This document shows, piece by piece, positions 26,722 through 34,287 of a stretch of DNA of 64,000 nt; the stretch's first letter is position 1; every line of letters starts with the position of its first letter. The notes beneath the pieces were generated by a model. That model had not been told where the DNA came from. It ran no database searches and saw nothing but the letters and a program-made list of their open reading frames with translations. A program made the translations under genes and the position numbers. This DNA is from Leptothrix discophora (GTDB lineage Bacteria > Pseudomonadota > Gammaproteobacteria > Burkholderiales > Burkholderiaceae_C). The stretch covers positions 109,636-173,635 of the forward strand of contig NZ_JAUZEE010000009.1 in the NCBI RefSeq assembly GCF_030705305.1, given 5' to 3'.

Positions 26722-28071
26722 ATGACCCCTGATCTCGCCACCCTGCGCCGCCAGCTCCAGCAGCTCCAGGAACTGCATGCCAGCGGCGCGCTGGACGATG
26801 CCCAGCTTGCGGCCAGCCGCGAGCGCCTCGAACGCCTGATCGTCGAGCAGGTGATGAACCAGGTCGATGATTCGGTGGTCGAGTCGACCGCGACGGTCGA
26901 CGCCGCAGGGGCTGGCGCGACGCCGGTCGCTGCGGCGGCGGCTCCGAAGGCGGCGCCGATGGGGGCCGCACCGAACACCGCACCGACCACCGCCCGCGCC
27001 CGGCCTTCGGTCCGCCTGATCGCCTTCAGCGGCATGTTCGTGCTGGCGCTGGCCGCCGGTGGCTATGCCTACAAGGGTTCGCCGTCGCTGTGGAACCAGC
27101 GCGCCGGCACGCCCGAAGCCACGGCTGCGGCCGGCGGGCAGGGCGGGCAGGGTGGCAGCCACGAGGTCACGATGGAGCAGATCTCCGCGATGGCCGACGG
27201 CCTGCGTGACCGGCTCGCGAAGGAGCCGGAAAACGCCGAGGGCTGGGCCATGCTGGCGCGCTCCTACGTCGTGCTGGGCCGCCAGGCCGAGGCGGTGCCG
27301 GCCTACCGCAAGGCGATCGCGCTGGTGCCCGGTGACGCTGGCCTGCTGGCGGACCTCGCCGATGCGCTGGCCGTCACCAACAACCGCCAGATCGCCGGTG
27401 AGCCGATGAAGTACATCGAGCAGGCCCTCAAGCTCGACCCGAACCAGCCCAAGGCCCTGTCGCTCGCCGGCACCGAGGCCTTCCTGCGCGGCGACTTCAA
27501 GGCGGCGTCGACGCTGTGGGAACGCATCCTGGTCAGCCAGCCGGCCGACTCGCCGATGGCCGCCCAGGTGCGCGAGAGCATCAACGAGGCCCGCCAGCGC
27601 GGCGGCCTGCCGCCGCTGGCCGTGGGCGAGGTGCCCAAGGCCGTGGCTGGCGCGGCGATGCCTGCCGCCCGGCCGGCCCAGGCTGCCGCACCGGCCGCGC
27701 CGGCCCAGCCCGCCGCGCCTGGCAAGACCAGCGTGGCCGGCACCGTCAGCCTGGCCCCGGCGCTGGCCGCCAAGGCCTCGCCCGAGGACACCGTGTTCGT
27801 CTTCGCCCGTGCCGCCGAGGGCCCGCGCATGCCGCTGGCCATCCTGCGCAAGCAGGTCAAGGACCTGCCGATCACCTTCCAGCTCGACGACAGCACAGCC
27901 ATGACGCCGGCGATGAAGCTGTCGAACTTCCCGCAGGTGATCGTCGGTGCGCGGGTCAGCAAGACTGGCAACGCGATGCCGCAGCCGGGCGACCTGCAGG
28001 GCCTGAGCCAGCCGGTCGCGCTGGGGGCGAGCGGGCTGAAGATCGTCATCGGCGAGGAAGTCGGCCGCTGA
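26722..28071 (+). CDS. ccmI: Cytochrome c biogenesis TPR protein CcmI
   Basis: Apocytochrome chaperone of the heme ligation complex. 449 residues: an N-terminal coiled segment (TLRRQLQQLQELHASGALDD), a membrane segment near residue 95-113 (VRLIAFSGMFVLALAAGGYA) and TPR repeats between about 155 and 300 (AEGWAMLARSYVVLGRQAEA). A Pro/Ala linker and a C-terminal beta domain follow (AGTVSLAPALAAKASPEDTVFVF). Only one clear N-terminal membrane helix is visible where CcmI usually has two, so the start could be earlier or the N-terminus divergent. It ends 13 bases before the next gene. Confidence 0.9.
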   Translation: MTPDLATLRRQLQQLQELHASGALDDAQLAASRERLERLIVEQVMNQVDDSVVESTATVDAAGAGATPVAAAAAPKAAPMGAAPNTAPTTARARPSVRLIAFSGMFVLALAAGGYAYKGSPSLWNQRAGTPEATAAAGGQGGQGGSHEVTMEQISAMADGLRDRLAKEPENAEGWAMLARSYVVLGRQAEAVPAYRKAIALVPGDAGLLADLADALAVTNNRQIAGEPMKYIEQALKLDPNQPKALSLAGTEAFLRGDFKAASTLWERILVSQPADSPMAAQVRESINEARQRGGLPPLAVGEVPKAVAGAAMPAARPAQAAAPAAPAQPAAPGKTSVAGTVSLAPALAAKASPEDTVFVFARAAEGPRMPLAILRKQVKDLPITFQLDDSTAMTPAMKLSNFPQVIVGARVSKTGNAMPQPGDLQGLSQPVALGASGLKIVIGEEVGR

Positions 28072-28084
28072 GGCCGGAGCGCCG

Positions 28085-29398
28085 ATGGACTACACCTGGA
28101 TCTACCTCGTCGTCCTGGTGCTGCCGGTGCTGGGCTATGTCTGGCTGCAGCGCCATCGCCAGACGCGTTCGCTGCACCAGCTGCAGGAGGCGACGGCCGC
28201 CGGCCTGAACGAGCCGCCGTCGCTGCACCCGGTGATCGACCCGGCGCGCTGCATCGGCTCCGGTTCCTGCCTGTCGGCCTGCCCGGAAGGCGCGCTGGGC
28301 ATGGTCGCGGGCAAGGCGGTGCTGATCAACGCGTCGGCCTGCATCGGCCACGGCGCCTGCCAGCCGGCCTGTCCCTTCGACGCGATCTCGCTGGTCTTCG
28401 GCACCGAGAAGCGCGGCATGGAGATCCCGCCGGTCAGCCCGACCTTCGAGAGCAACGTGCCAGGCCTCTACATCGCCGGTGAACTCGGCGGCATGGGCCT
28501 GATCCGCAAGGCGGCCGAGCAGGGCCGGCAGGCGATGAACGGCATCCATGCGCGCTGCCAGGCCGACCCGGCCGGGGCGGCGGGCTTCGACCTGGACGTG
28601 CTGATCGTCGGCTGCGGCCCGGCCGGCATCTCGGCCGGTCTCGCGGCCAAGGCCCACGGCCTGCGCTACCGCCTGATCGAGCAGGAAGACGCGCTCGGCG
28701 GCACCGTCTACCACTACCCGCGCAACAAGATCGCGATGACCGCGCCGGTCGAACTGGCCATCGTTGGCAAGGTCAAGTTCGGCGAGGTCCAGAAGGAAAA
28801 GCTGCTGGCCTTCTGGCAGGACGTGGTCGAGCGCACCGGCTTGAAGATCCACTTCTCCGAGCGTATGGACGATGTCCAGCCGCTCGACAGCGGCGGCTTC
28901 GTGGTCCGGACCAGCCAGGGCGAGCAGCGCGCCCGCCATGTGCTGCTGGCGATGGGCCGACGCGGCACGCCGCGCAAGCTCGACGTGCCCGGCGAGTCGC
29001 AGCCCAAGGTGGTCTACCGCCTGAGCGACGCGGCCCAGTACGCCGGCCAGGCCGTGCTGGTGGTCGGCGGTGGCGACAGCGCGCTGGAAGCCGCGATCTC
29101 GCTGGCCGACGAGCGCGGCACCGAGGTCACGCTGAGCTACCGCAGTGCCGCCTTCTCGCGCGTCAAGGGCAAGAACCGCAGCGCGCTCGAAGCCCACCAG
29201 AAGAGCGGCCGCATCCAGGTCCTGCTGGAGTCCAAGGTGCTGCGCATCGGCGAGCGCGATGTCCAGATCGACGTGGGCCACGGAGCCCCGCGCACCCTGC
29301 GCAACGACGCCGTCATCGTCTGCGCCGGCGGCCTGCCGCCGACCCCGTTGCTGCAGAAGATCGGCATCCGCTTCGTCACCAAGCACGGCGAGGCTTGA
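28085..29398 (+). CDS. Membrane-anchored Fe-S/FAD pyridine-nucleotide-type oxidoreductase
   Basis: A 437-residue flavoprotein of the thioredoxin-reductase-like fold. An N-terminal membrane segment (about 4-21) leads to two ferredoxin-like motifs, then an FAD-binding Rossmann motif (VGCGPAG, near 175-181) and an NAD(P)-binding one (VVGGGDSALEAA, near 330). The Fe-S motifs are unusual: Cys56-x5-Cys62-x3-Cys66-Pro and Cys86-x5-Cys92-x3-Cys96-Pro, where the normal second cysteine is Ser59 and His89. That leaves three cysteines each, as in [3Fe-4S] ferredoxins or clusters with a non-Cys ligand. A stretch resembling the C-terminal FAD segment of thioredoxin reductase (GLYIAGELGGMGLIRKAAEQ) sits N-terminally at about 127-146, so the domain order is permuted. 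As last gene of the cytochrome train it may feed NAD(P)H electrons to it; this is inference. Confidence 0.8.
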   Translation: MDYTWIYLVVLVLPVLGYVWLQRHRQTRSLHQLQEATAAGLNEPPSLHPVIDPARCIGSGSCLSACPEGALGMVAGKAVLINASACIGHGACQPACPFDAISLVFGTEKRGMEIPPVSPTFESNVPGLYIAGELGGMGLIRKAAEQGRQAMNGIHARCQADPAGAAGFDLDVLIVGCGPAGISAGLAAKAHGLRYRLIEQEDALGGTVYHYPRNKIAMTAPVELAIVGKVKFGEVQKEKLLAFWQDVVERTGLKIHFSERMDDVQPLDSGGFVVRTSQGEQRARHVLLAMGRRGTPRKLDVPGESQPKVVYRLSDAAQYAGQAVLVVGGGDSALEAAISLADERGTEVTLSYRSAAFSRVKGKNRSALEAHQKSGRIQVLLESKVLRIGERDVQIDVGHGAPRTLRNDAVIVCAGGLPPTPLLQKIGIRFVTKHGEA

Positions 29399-29550
29399 CG
29401 GCGGGACGGCCGCACGCCGAAGGGCGCGCGGCTCGGTCCGCTGCCACGGCTAACCCGCGTCGCCACCAGGCCCATGCGCGGCCAGCGGGCCGGTGATAGC
29501 CTCGTTTGCAAGCGGCCGGATCTGCGGCCGAACCTGTGCGAGGTGTTGCG

Positions 29551-29841
29551 ATGAACGACGGCTTTGGCATCGAATCCCCGGCCCGGCATGACCCCGGACG
29601 GCTGCGCCGGGCGGTGCGGCATGTCGTCGTCATCGATGCCGGTGGCAGCGCGGTGGCGCGGCTCTACTCGGACACGCGCGAGCTGCTCGCGGAGTTCGAC
29701 GCCGGGGCCGAGGAAACCGCCTCGCTGATCGCCGGTGTGCCCGTGCAGCACGGCGCACAAGGCAGCGACTGGGACCAGGCGCTGGCCGGGCACAGCATGG
29801 ACGAGCGCACGGCGGCCGAGGTCTACCGGCTCAGCGTCTGA
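29551..29841 (+). CDS. Hypothetical small protein
   Basis: A 96-residue acidic protein (MNDGFGIESPARHDPGR...) not recognised. Residues 24-45 (VRHVVVIDAGGSAVARLYSDTR) look like a beta-alpha-beta start, followed by an acidic, Ala-rich helix and GSDWDQALAG. GAGGT lies nine bases before the ATG, and codon use resembles that of neighbours, which supports a real gene. It is separated by 152 bases from the oxidoreductase and by about 100 from the hydrolase. No function is proposed. Confidence 0.6.
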   Translation: MNDGFGIESPARHDPGRLRRAVRHVVVIDAGGSAVARLYSDTRELLAEFDAGAEETASLIAGVPVQHGAQGSDWDQALAGHSMDERTAAEVYRLSV

Positions 29842-29945
29842 GCGGTCGAACCTTCGATCCGGGGCGGGATGCGGCCTTCCCGCACGGCGGCCGCCACCCG
29901 GCGCCGGCTGCATCCGGTCCGCACGGGCCTGCGTATGCGATCGTC

Positions 29946-30830
29946 ATGAACACGATCCACACCCTGCGCCCCGACATGACCGACACGACCGCACCGGTCG
30001 AGAAGCCCGCCCCCCGCCGACGGCGCTGGAAGGCCGTCCTGATGGGCCTGACGCTGCTGCCGGCACTGGCCTGGGCGCTGGCCTGCCTGGCGGTCTGGCT
30101 GGGCCAGGAGCGGCTGCTGTTCAAGCCGGTGGTGACGCCGGCATCGCAGCCGCTGTCGACCGCACCGGACGTGTCCGAGCGCTTCGTCGACGTGCCCGGT
30201 GCCCGCCTGTCGGTGCTGGAACTGCGCCGGCCCGACCCGGCCGGGGTGGTCTTCTTCCTGCACGGCAACAGCGGCAACCTGCAGGAATGGTTCGTCAACA
30301 CCGAGGTCTACCGGCGCACCAACATGGACCTGGTGATGATGGACTACCGCGGCTACGGCAAGAGCAGCGGCCACATCGGCTCGGAGGCCCAGCTGCATGC
30401 CGACGTGCAGGCGGTCTGGCAGTCGGTGGCCGAGCGCTACCGCGGCCGGCGCGTGGTGGTCTACGGCCGCTCGCTGGGCTCGGCCCTGGCGGCCACGCTG
30501 GCCGCGCAGCTGCAGCCGGACCTGACCGTCCTCGTGTCGCCCTACAGCAGCATGGCCGCGCTGGCGCGGCTGCACTACCCCTGGGTGCCGGCGTCGCTGC
30601 TGCGCTACCCGCTGCGCACCGACGAGGCGGTGGCCCGGTTGCGCACGCCGCTGCTGCTGGTGCATGGCGAGCGCGATGTCCTGATCCCGCCGTCGCACAG
30701 CCTCGCCCTTCAGGCGCTGGCACCGTCGGCCCGGCATGTCGACATCGCCGGGGCCGGCCATGGCGACGTGCATGAATTCGACGACTACCGGCGCCTGATG
30801 GCGCAGGCGCTCGACGGGCGCGTGCGCTGA
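29946..30830 (+). CDS. Membrane-anchored alpha/beta hydrolase
   Basis: A 294-residue serine hydrolase with one N-terminal membrane helix (about 30-52). Visible are the oxyanion-type segment FFLHGNSGNLQ, the DYRGYGKSSG loop, nucleophile elbow GRSLGS, the acid in GERDVLIPP and the His in GAGHGDVHEF. It matches the family often annotated as peptidase S9/BEM46-like hydrolases; the substrate is unknown. The start may be the ATG at 29946 or the one at 29976. It is convergent with the GGDEF gene, which ends 19 bases beyond its stop. Confidence 0.82.
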   Translation: MNTIHTLRPDMTDTTAPVEKPAPRRRRWKAVLMGLTLLPALAWALACLAVWLGQERLLFKPVVTPASQPLSTAPDVSERFVDVPGARLSVLELRRPDPAGVVFFLHGNSGNLQEWFVNTEVYRRTNMDLVMMDYRGYGKSSGHIGSEAQLHADVQAVWQSVAERYRGRRVVVYGRSLGSALAATLAAQLQPDLTVLVSPYSSMAALARLHYPWVPASLLRYPLRTDEAVARLRTPLLLVHGERDVLIPPSHSLALQALAPSARHVDIAGAGHGDVHEFDDYRRLMAQALDGRVR

Positions 30831-30849
30831 CCGTCGGCAGGGTGTGTCG

Positions 30850-32112
30850 TCAGGGCACGGGCGTCCGTGCGATCGCGCGGTCGGATGCGCCGGTCGATGA
30901 GATCTCCGTGGCCGATGCCGCCGGCATCGAGCGGCCCAGGATCGCGGCGGTCGCGTGCACGACACGGTTGCGGCCCAGGCGCTTGGCCTCGTAGAGCGCG
31001 CGGTCGGCCTGGCCGTAGAACTCGTCCGGCGCGACCGCCGTGCCGCCCGGCAGCGTCGCGGCGCCCAGCGAGGCGGTGACGTGCCAGGGCGTGGCGTCGG
31101 CAAAGGCCGCGATCGCCGCCAGGTCCAGCCCGGCCACGGCCGCACGCAGGTCCTCGGCCACGCGCAGCGCATCGGCGCGGGTCGAGCGGGCCAGCACCAC
31201 GGCGAACTCCTCGCCGCCCAGCCGGGCGAGCAGGTCGGAGGCCCGCAGCCTCGCCTTCAGCGCCTGCGCGCAGGCCCGCAGCACGGCGTCGCCGGCCAGG
31301 TGGCCGTGGCGGTCGTTGACGTCCTTGAAGTGGTCCAGGTCCAGCACCAGCAGCGAGGCCGGCGTGCCGTCGCGGCGCGACTGGTCCAGCGTCGCCTGCA
31401 GCATCGCGTCGAACAGCGTGCGGTTGGCGCAACCGGTCAGCGCGTCGTGCGTGGCCAGCTGTTCGAGGCGACGGCTGCTGCGCTCGAGGTTGGCCAGCAG
31501 GAAGCCGAAGCCCGCGCCGAGCGGGAACAGGAAGGCCGCCAGATAGGTCAGTCCGTTGCCCAGGCTGGCCTGGAAGAAGTCGGCGTAGGCGGAGGGGTCC
31601 AGGGTGGCGTGCGCCGTGCGCAGCAGCAGGGCCAGCACGGTCAGGCCCAGCGTCGCGCCGACCATGCGCATCGAGCGTTCGGAGCGCGCGACGTGGCGGG
31701 CGATCAGCCAGACCGATGGCGCGAGCTGCAGCGCATAGAACAGCGACAGCAGCGCCGTGCGGCGAGCCAGTGGCAGGTCCAGGATGGCCAACAGCATGAC
31801 GGTCTGCAGCGGCACCAGCGCGACCTGCCAGCGCGGCACGTCGGCCTCGCGCAGGAAGCGGTGCAGGGCATGGCCGGTCAGCAGCAGGCTCAGGGCGATG
31901 AGCGTGTTGCCGCCGATGACCGACAGCGTCTCGGGCAGCATCAGGCGCGAACCCAGCAGCACGAAGCCGCCGGCCGCGCACCAGGTGCCCCAGGCCCAGC
32001 GCTGCAGCGCGCCATGTCCGGTCCGCACGTCGCCGGCATGGGCCAGCGCCGCGCCGAACAGCACGATGGCCATCAGGAGGGCGATGAAGATGGTCGGGAC
32101 GTGGAGGGTCAT
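30850..32112 (-). CDS. Membrane diguanylate cyclase
   Basis: A 420-residue protein with six or seven hydrophobic segments in the first 215 residues and then a GGDEF domain carrying exact GGEEF (RLGGEEFAVVLAR). The inhibitory site RASD is intact five residues before it, so an active, product-inhibited cyclase is expected. The membrane part is not recognised as a named MASE domain; it lacks a sizeable periplasmic loop. The ATG at 32112 is chosen because the first membrane helix starts there; the open frame upstream is Pro/Arg-rich and unlikely to be translated. Confidence 0.88.
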   Translation of the reverse strand: MTLHVPTIFIALLMAIVLFGAALAHAGDVRTGHGALQRWAWGTWCAAGGFVLLGSRLMLPETLSVIGGNTLIALSLLLTGHALHRFLREADVPRWQVALVPLQTVMLLAILDLPLARRTALLSLFYALQLAPSVWLIARHVARSERSMRMVGATLGLTVLALLLRTAHATLDPSAYADFFQASLGNGLTYLAAFLFPLGAGFGFLLANLERSSRRLEQLATHDALTGCANRTLFDAMLQATLDQSRRDGTPASLLVLDLDHFKDVNDRHGHLAGDAVLRACAQALKARLRASDLLARLGGEEFAVVLARSTRADALRVAEDLRAAVAGLDLAAIAAFADATPWHVTASLGAATLPGGTAVAPDEFYGQADRALYEAKRLGRNRVVHATAAILGRSMPAASATEISSTGASDRAIARTPVP

Positions 32113-32499
32113 GGGCGGGTGCGCAGATCGCACGATTCTGTCATCCACCATCGGGTGGACCTGAGCGGGTGAGCCCGCGGGGACGCCCGTCGTCCGTGAC
32201 GTCCTGCCGTCCCGCCGCGGGTCGGGCCGCCGGCCGCCAGCCCCGTCAAGACTGGGTTCATCGGGCGCTGCCGGAACCGGTCGACCAGGCCGTGCCGAGC
32301 GCGTCCGGGCACCGCGCGGCGGACAGCCGAAGGACGCGCGTGCCAGGTCCACGTTCGGTGATCACCCGAGGCCGGCTTGCCGCGACGCCGGCCGATCACG
32401 GCATCATTCGCGCCTTTCACGCGGCGGCCCGTCCGTCGCGTCGACCCCTTGCACGCGGCGGCCCGTCCGTCGCGTCGACCCACTCTGAAGGCATCCCCC
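32113..32499. other. Intergenic region before the RbgA-like gene
   Basis: About 387 bases between divergent genes. It contains a 30-base direct repeat (listed separately) directly in front of the GTPase gene. Apart from that I see no gene, and no clear -10/-35 pair in this very GC-rich stretch. Confidence 0.4.
32418..32481 (+). repeat. Two perfect 30-base direct repeats
   Basis: The 30-base unit at 32418-32447 (beginning CACGCGGCGGCCC and ending GCGTCGACCC) is repeated without change at 32452-32481, separated by the four bases CTTG. The second copy ends 18 bases before the ATG of the GTPase gene. It could be a slippage product, a pair of protein-binding sites, or a leader structure. Confidence 0.85.
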
Positions 32500-33507
32500 A
32501 TGAGCATCCAATGGTTTCCGGGCCACATGAACGTCACCCGGAAGGCCATCGCCGAGCGTGTGCCCGAGATCGACGTCGTGATCGAGCTGCTCGACGCGCG
32601 CCTGCCGGGCTCCAGCGCCAACCCGCTGCTGGCCGAGCTGACGCGCGGCAAGCCCTCGCTGAAGGTGCTGAACAAGCAGGACCTGGCCGATGCCGAGCGG
32701 ACCCGGCTCTGGCTGGCCCACTACCAGGCGCAGCCGGGCACGAACGCGCTGGCGCTGGACGCCAGCGAGCCGGCGCCGGCCAGGCGCCTGATCGATGCCA
32801 GCCGGGTGCTGGCACCGCTGCGCGGCGGCATGGTCAAGCCCATGCGCGTGCTGATCTGCGGCATCCCCAACGTCGGCAAGTCGACGCTGATGAACTCGAT
32901 GGTCGGCCAGCGCAGCGCCAAGACCGGCGACGAGCCCGGCATCACCAAGGTCGAGCAGAAGATCCTGCTGGCCAGCGACTTCTACCTGTTCGACACCCCC
33001 GGCATGCTCTGGCCGCGCATCAGCGTGATCGAGGCCGGCTACCACCTCGCCGCCAGCGGCGCGATCGGCCGCAATGCCTATGACGAGGAAGACGTCGCAC
33101 TGGAACTGCTGGCCCGCGTGCGCGGCCCCTACCGCAACCGGCTGGAGGCGCGCTACAAGCTGGCCGGCCTGAAGGGCCTGGAGGCGCTGACCGACAGCGA
33201 GCTGCTGGAGCTGATCGGTCGCAAGCGCGGCGGCCTGATGCCCGGTGGCATCGTCAACCGGCAGAAGGCGGCCGAGATCATCCTGCACGACTTCCGCAGC
33301 GGCGCCTGGGGCCGCATCACGCTGGAGACGCCCGACGAGTACGCGCTCTGGCAAGCCGCCGGCGAACAGCGCGAGGCCGAACGCGCCGAGCGCAAGGCCG
33401 CCCGGCTGGCCGCCCGCGGCAAGGGCACCGGCCGCCGCGCCGACGATGCCGGCGATGCCCCGGACCTCGATGACGACGAGGACGACCTCGACGACCTGGC
33501 GGATTGA
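32500..33507 (+). CDS. ylqF: Ribosome biogenesis GTPase YlqF/RbgA-like
   Basis: A circularly permuted GTPase of 335 residues thought to help assemble the large ribosomal subunit. It begins MSIQWFPGHMNVTRKAI, the family start. G4 (LNKQDLAD) precedes G1 (GIPNVGKSTLMN) and G3 (LFDTPGML), the permuted order. The C-terminal domain is present, followed by a Lys/Arg and then Asp-rich tail (LDDDEDDLDDLAD) beyond the usual end. The start at 32500 is set by the conserved N-terminus; upstream sequence is the direct-repeat region. Confidence 0.93.
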   Translation: MSIQWFPGHMNVTRKAIAERVPEIDVVIELLDARLPGSSANPLLAELTRGKPSLKVLNKQDLADAERTRLWLAHYQAQPGTNALALDASEPAPARRLIDASRVLAPLRGGMVKPMRVLICGIPNVGKSTLMNSMVGQRSAKTGDEPGITKVEQKILLASDFYLFDTPGMLWPRISVIEAGYHLAASGAIGRNAYDEEDVALELLARVRGPYRNRLEARYKLAGLKGLEALTDSELLELIGRKRGGLMPGGIVNRQKAAEIILHDFRSGAWGRITLETPDEYALWQAAGEQREAERAERKAARLAARGKGTGRRADDAGDAPDLDDDEDDLDDLAD

Positions 33508-33541
33508 GGCGCGCCTTGCCGGGCCGCTTGACCGGATCGAT

Positions 33542-33985
33542 CTACCGGGCCGCCTTCGCCGCCGACACCGCCGCGCGCAGGCCCAGCAGGTAGCTGTCGA
33601 CGCCGAAGCCGCAGATCTGGCCGCGCACGATCTCGGCGAAGACCGAGACGTGGCGGAAGGCCTCGCGGGCGTGGATGTTGGACATGTGCAGCTCGACGAT
33701 CGGGCAGGTCAGGATCGCCAGCGCGTCGCGGATGCCGTAGCAGTAGTGGGTCCAGGCACCGGCATTGATCAGCACGCCGTCGACGCCGTCGACATAGGCC
33801 TGGTGGATGCGCTCGGCCATGTCGCCCTCGTGGTTGGTCTGGTAGGACTCGATCTCCACGCCCAGTTCGGCGGCCAGCCCGGCCAGCTGCGCATCGATCT
33901 GCGCCAGCGTGATGGTTCCGTACTGCTTCGGGTCGCGCTTGCCGAACATGTTGTGGTTGATGCCGTGGAGCATGAGGAACTTCAT
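33542..33985 (-). CDS. aroQ: Divergent type II 3-dehydroquinate dehydratase-like protein
   Basis: A 147-residue AroQ-family protein. Catalytic Tyr22 (KQYGTI), Arg17, the Asn pair, His100 (ELHMSNIHAREAFRH) and the NHEG loop are kept. But the signature GPNLN at the start is HGINHN and the usual INPGAYTHTS is INAGAWTHYC, so it is an outlying member. It lies divergently upstream of the 3-hydroxybenzoate operon, away from any aro genes, and so may act on a related hydroxy-acid in catabolism rather than in the shikimate pathway; this is inference. The start is set by the ATG at 33985, before the conserved first strand. Confidence 0.8.
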   Translation of the reverse strand: MKFLMLHGINHNMFGKRDPKQYGTITLAQIDAQLAGLAAELGVEIESYQTNHEGDMAERIHQAYVDGVDGVLINAGAWTHYCYGIRDALAILTCPIVELHMSNIHAREAFRHVSVFAEIVRGQICGFGVDSYLLGLRAAVSAAKAAR

Positions 33986-34174
33986 GGTGCGTGTCCTGTG
34001 GGAGTCGAAAGACGAGGGCCGCAACGATACGTCGGCGCCTGCGCGCAGGCCATGGCCGGTCGTGGCGTCTCACTTCACGCGACGTGAACAATCGATCGGC
34101 GCCCGGCCAGGTCGCCGATCCGCACCCGGTCCGCCGCCGCGAGGTGCGGGCGCACTCCTAGGGTTATCCCTCTG

Positions 34175-34202
34175 TTGATCTGGGTCACAAGTTCTTTATT
34201 CT
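34175..34202 (+). promoter_or_regulatory. Sigma-70 type promoter of the gentisate operon
   Basis: TTGATC (34175-34180), 16-base spacer, TATTCT (34197-34202), close to the TTGACA/TATAAT consensus in an otherwise GC-rich context. The predicted start of transcription (about 34209) falls in the palindrome at 34208-34219, giving an 80-base leader to the hydroxylase gene. Confidence 0.6.
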
Positions 34203-34207
34203 AATCA

Positions 34208-34219
34208 TCAGCATGCTGA
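34208..34219. promoter_or_regulatory. Palindromic operator candidate TCAGCATGCTGA
   Basis: TCAGCATGCTGA is a perfect 12-base palindrome over the predicted transcription start, a position where a bound repressor would block initiation. MarR-type regulators often use such sites in aromatic-acid pathways. No regulator gene is adjacent, so the cognate protein is unknown. Confidence 0.55.
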
Positions 34220-34287
34220 CAATCAGCAAGCAAGTGATAACCCGGAGCGGCCGCCTGGCGGCCCCGGTGACCGACGAGAGGATTTCC

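Larger units (their letters stand above)
33986..34287. other. Divergent promoter region, AroQ-like / 3-hydroxybenzoate operon
   Basis: About 302 bases between divergent start codons, clearly more AT-rich near 34170-34240 than the surroundings. It contains a good plus-strand promoter and an overlapping palindrome (both listed). No gene is seen. Confidence 0.6.

Noticed and set aside
34213..34287. Upstream ATG at 34213 as start of the 3-hydroxybenzoate hydroxylase
   Set aside because: It lies inside the palindrome, has no ribosome binding site, and adds 25 residues absent from the family; 34288 has GAGAGGA and the FAD motif right after.
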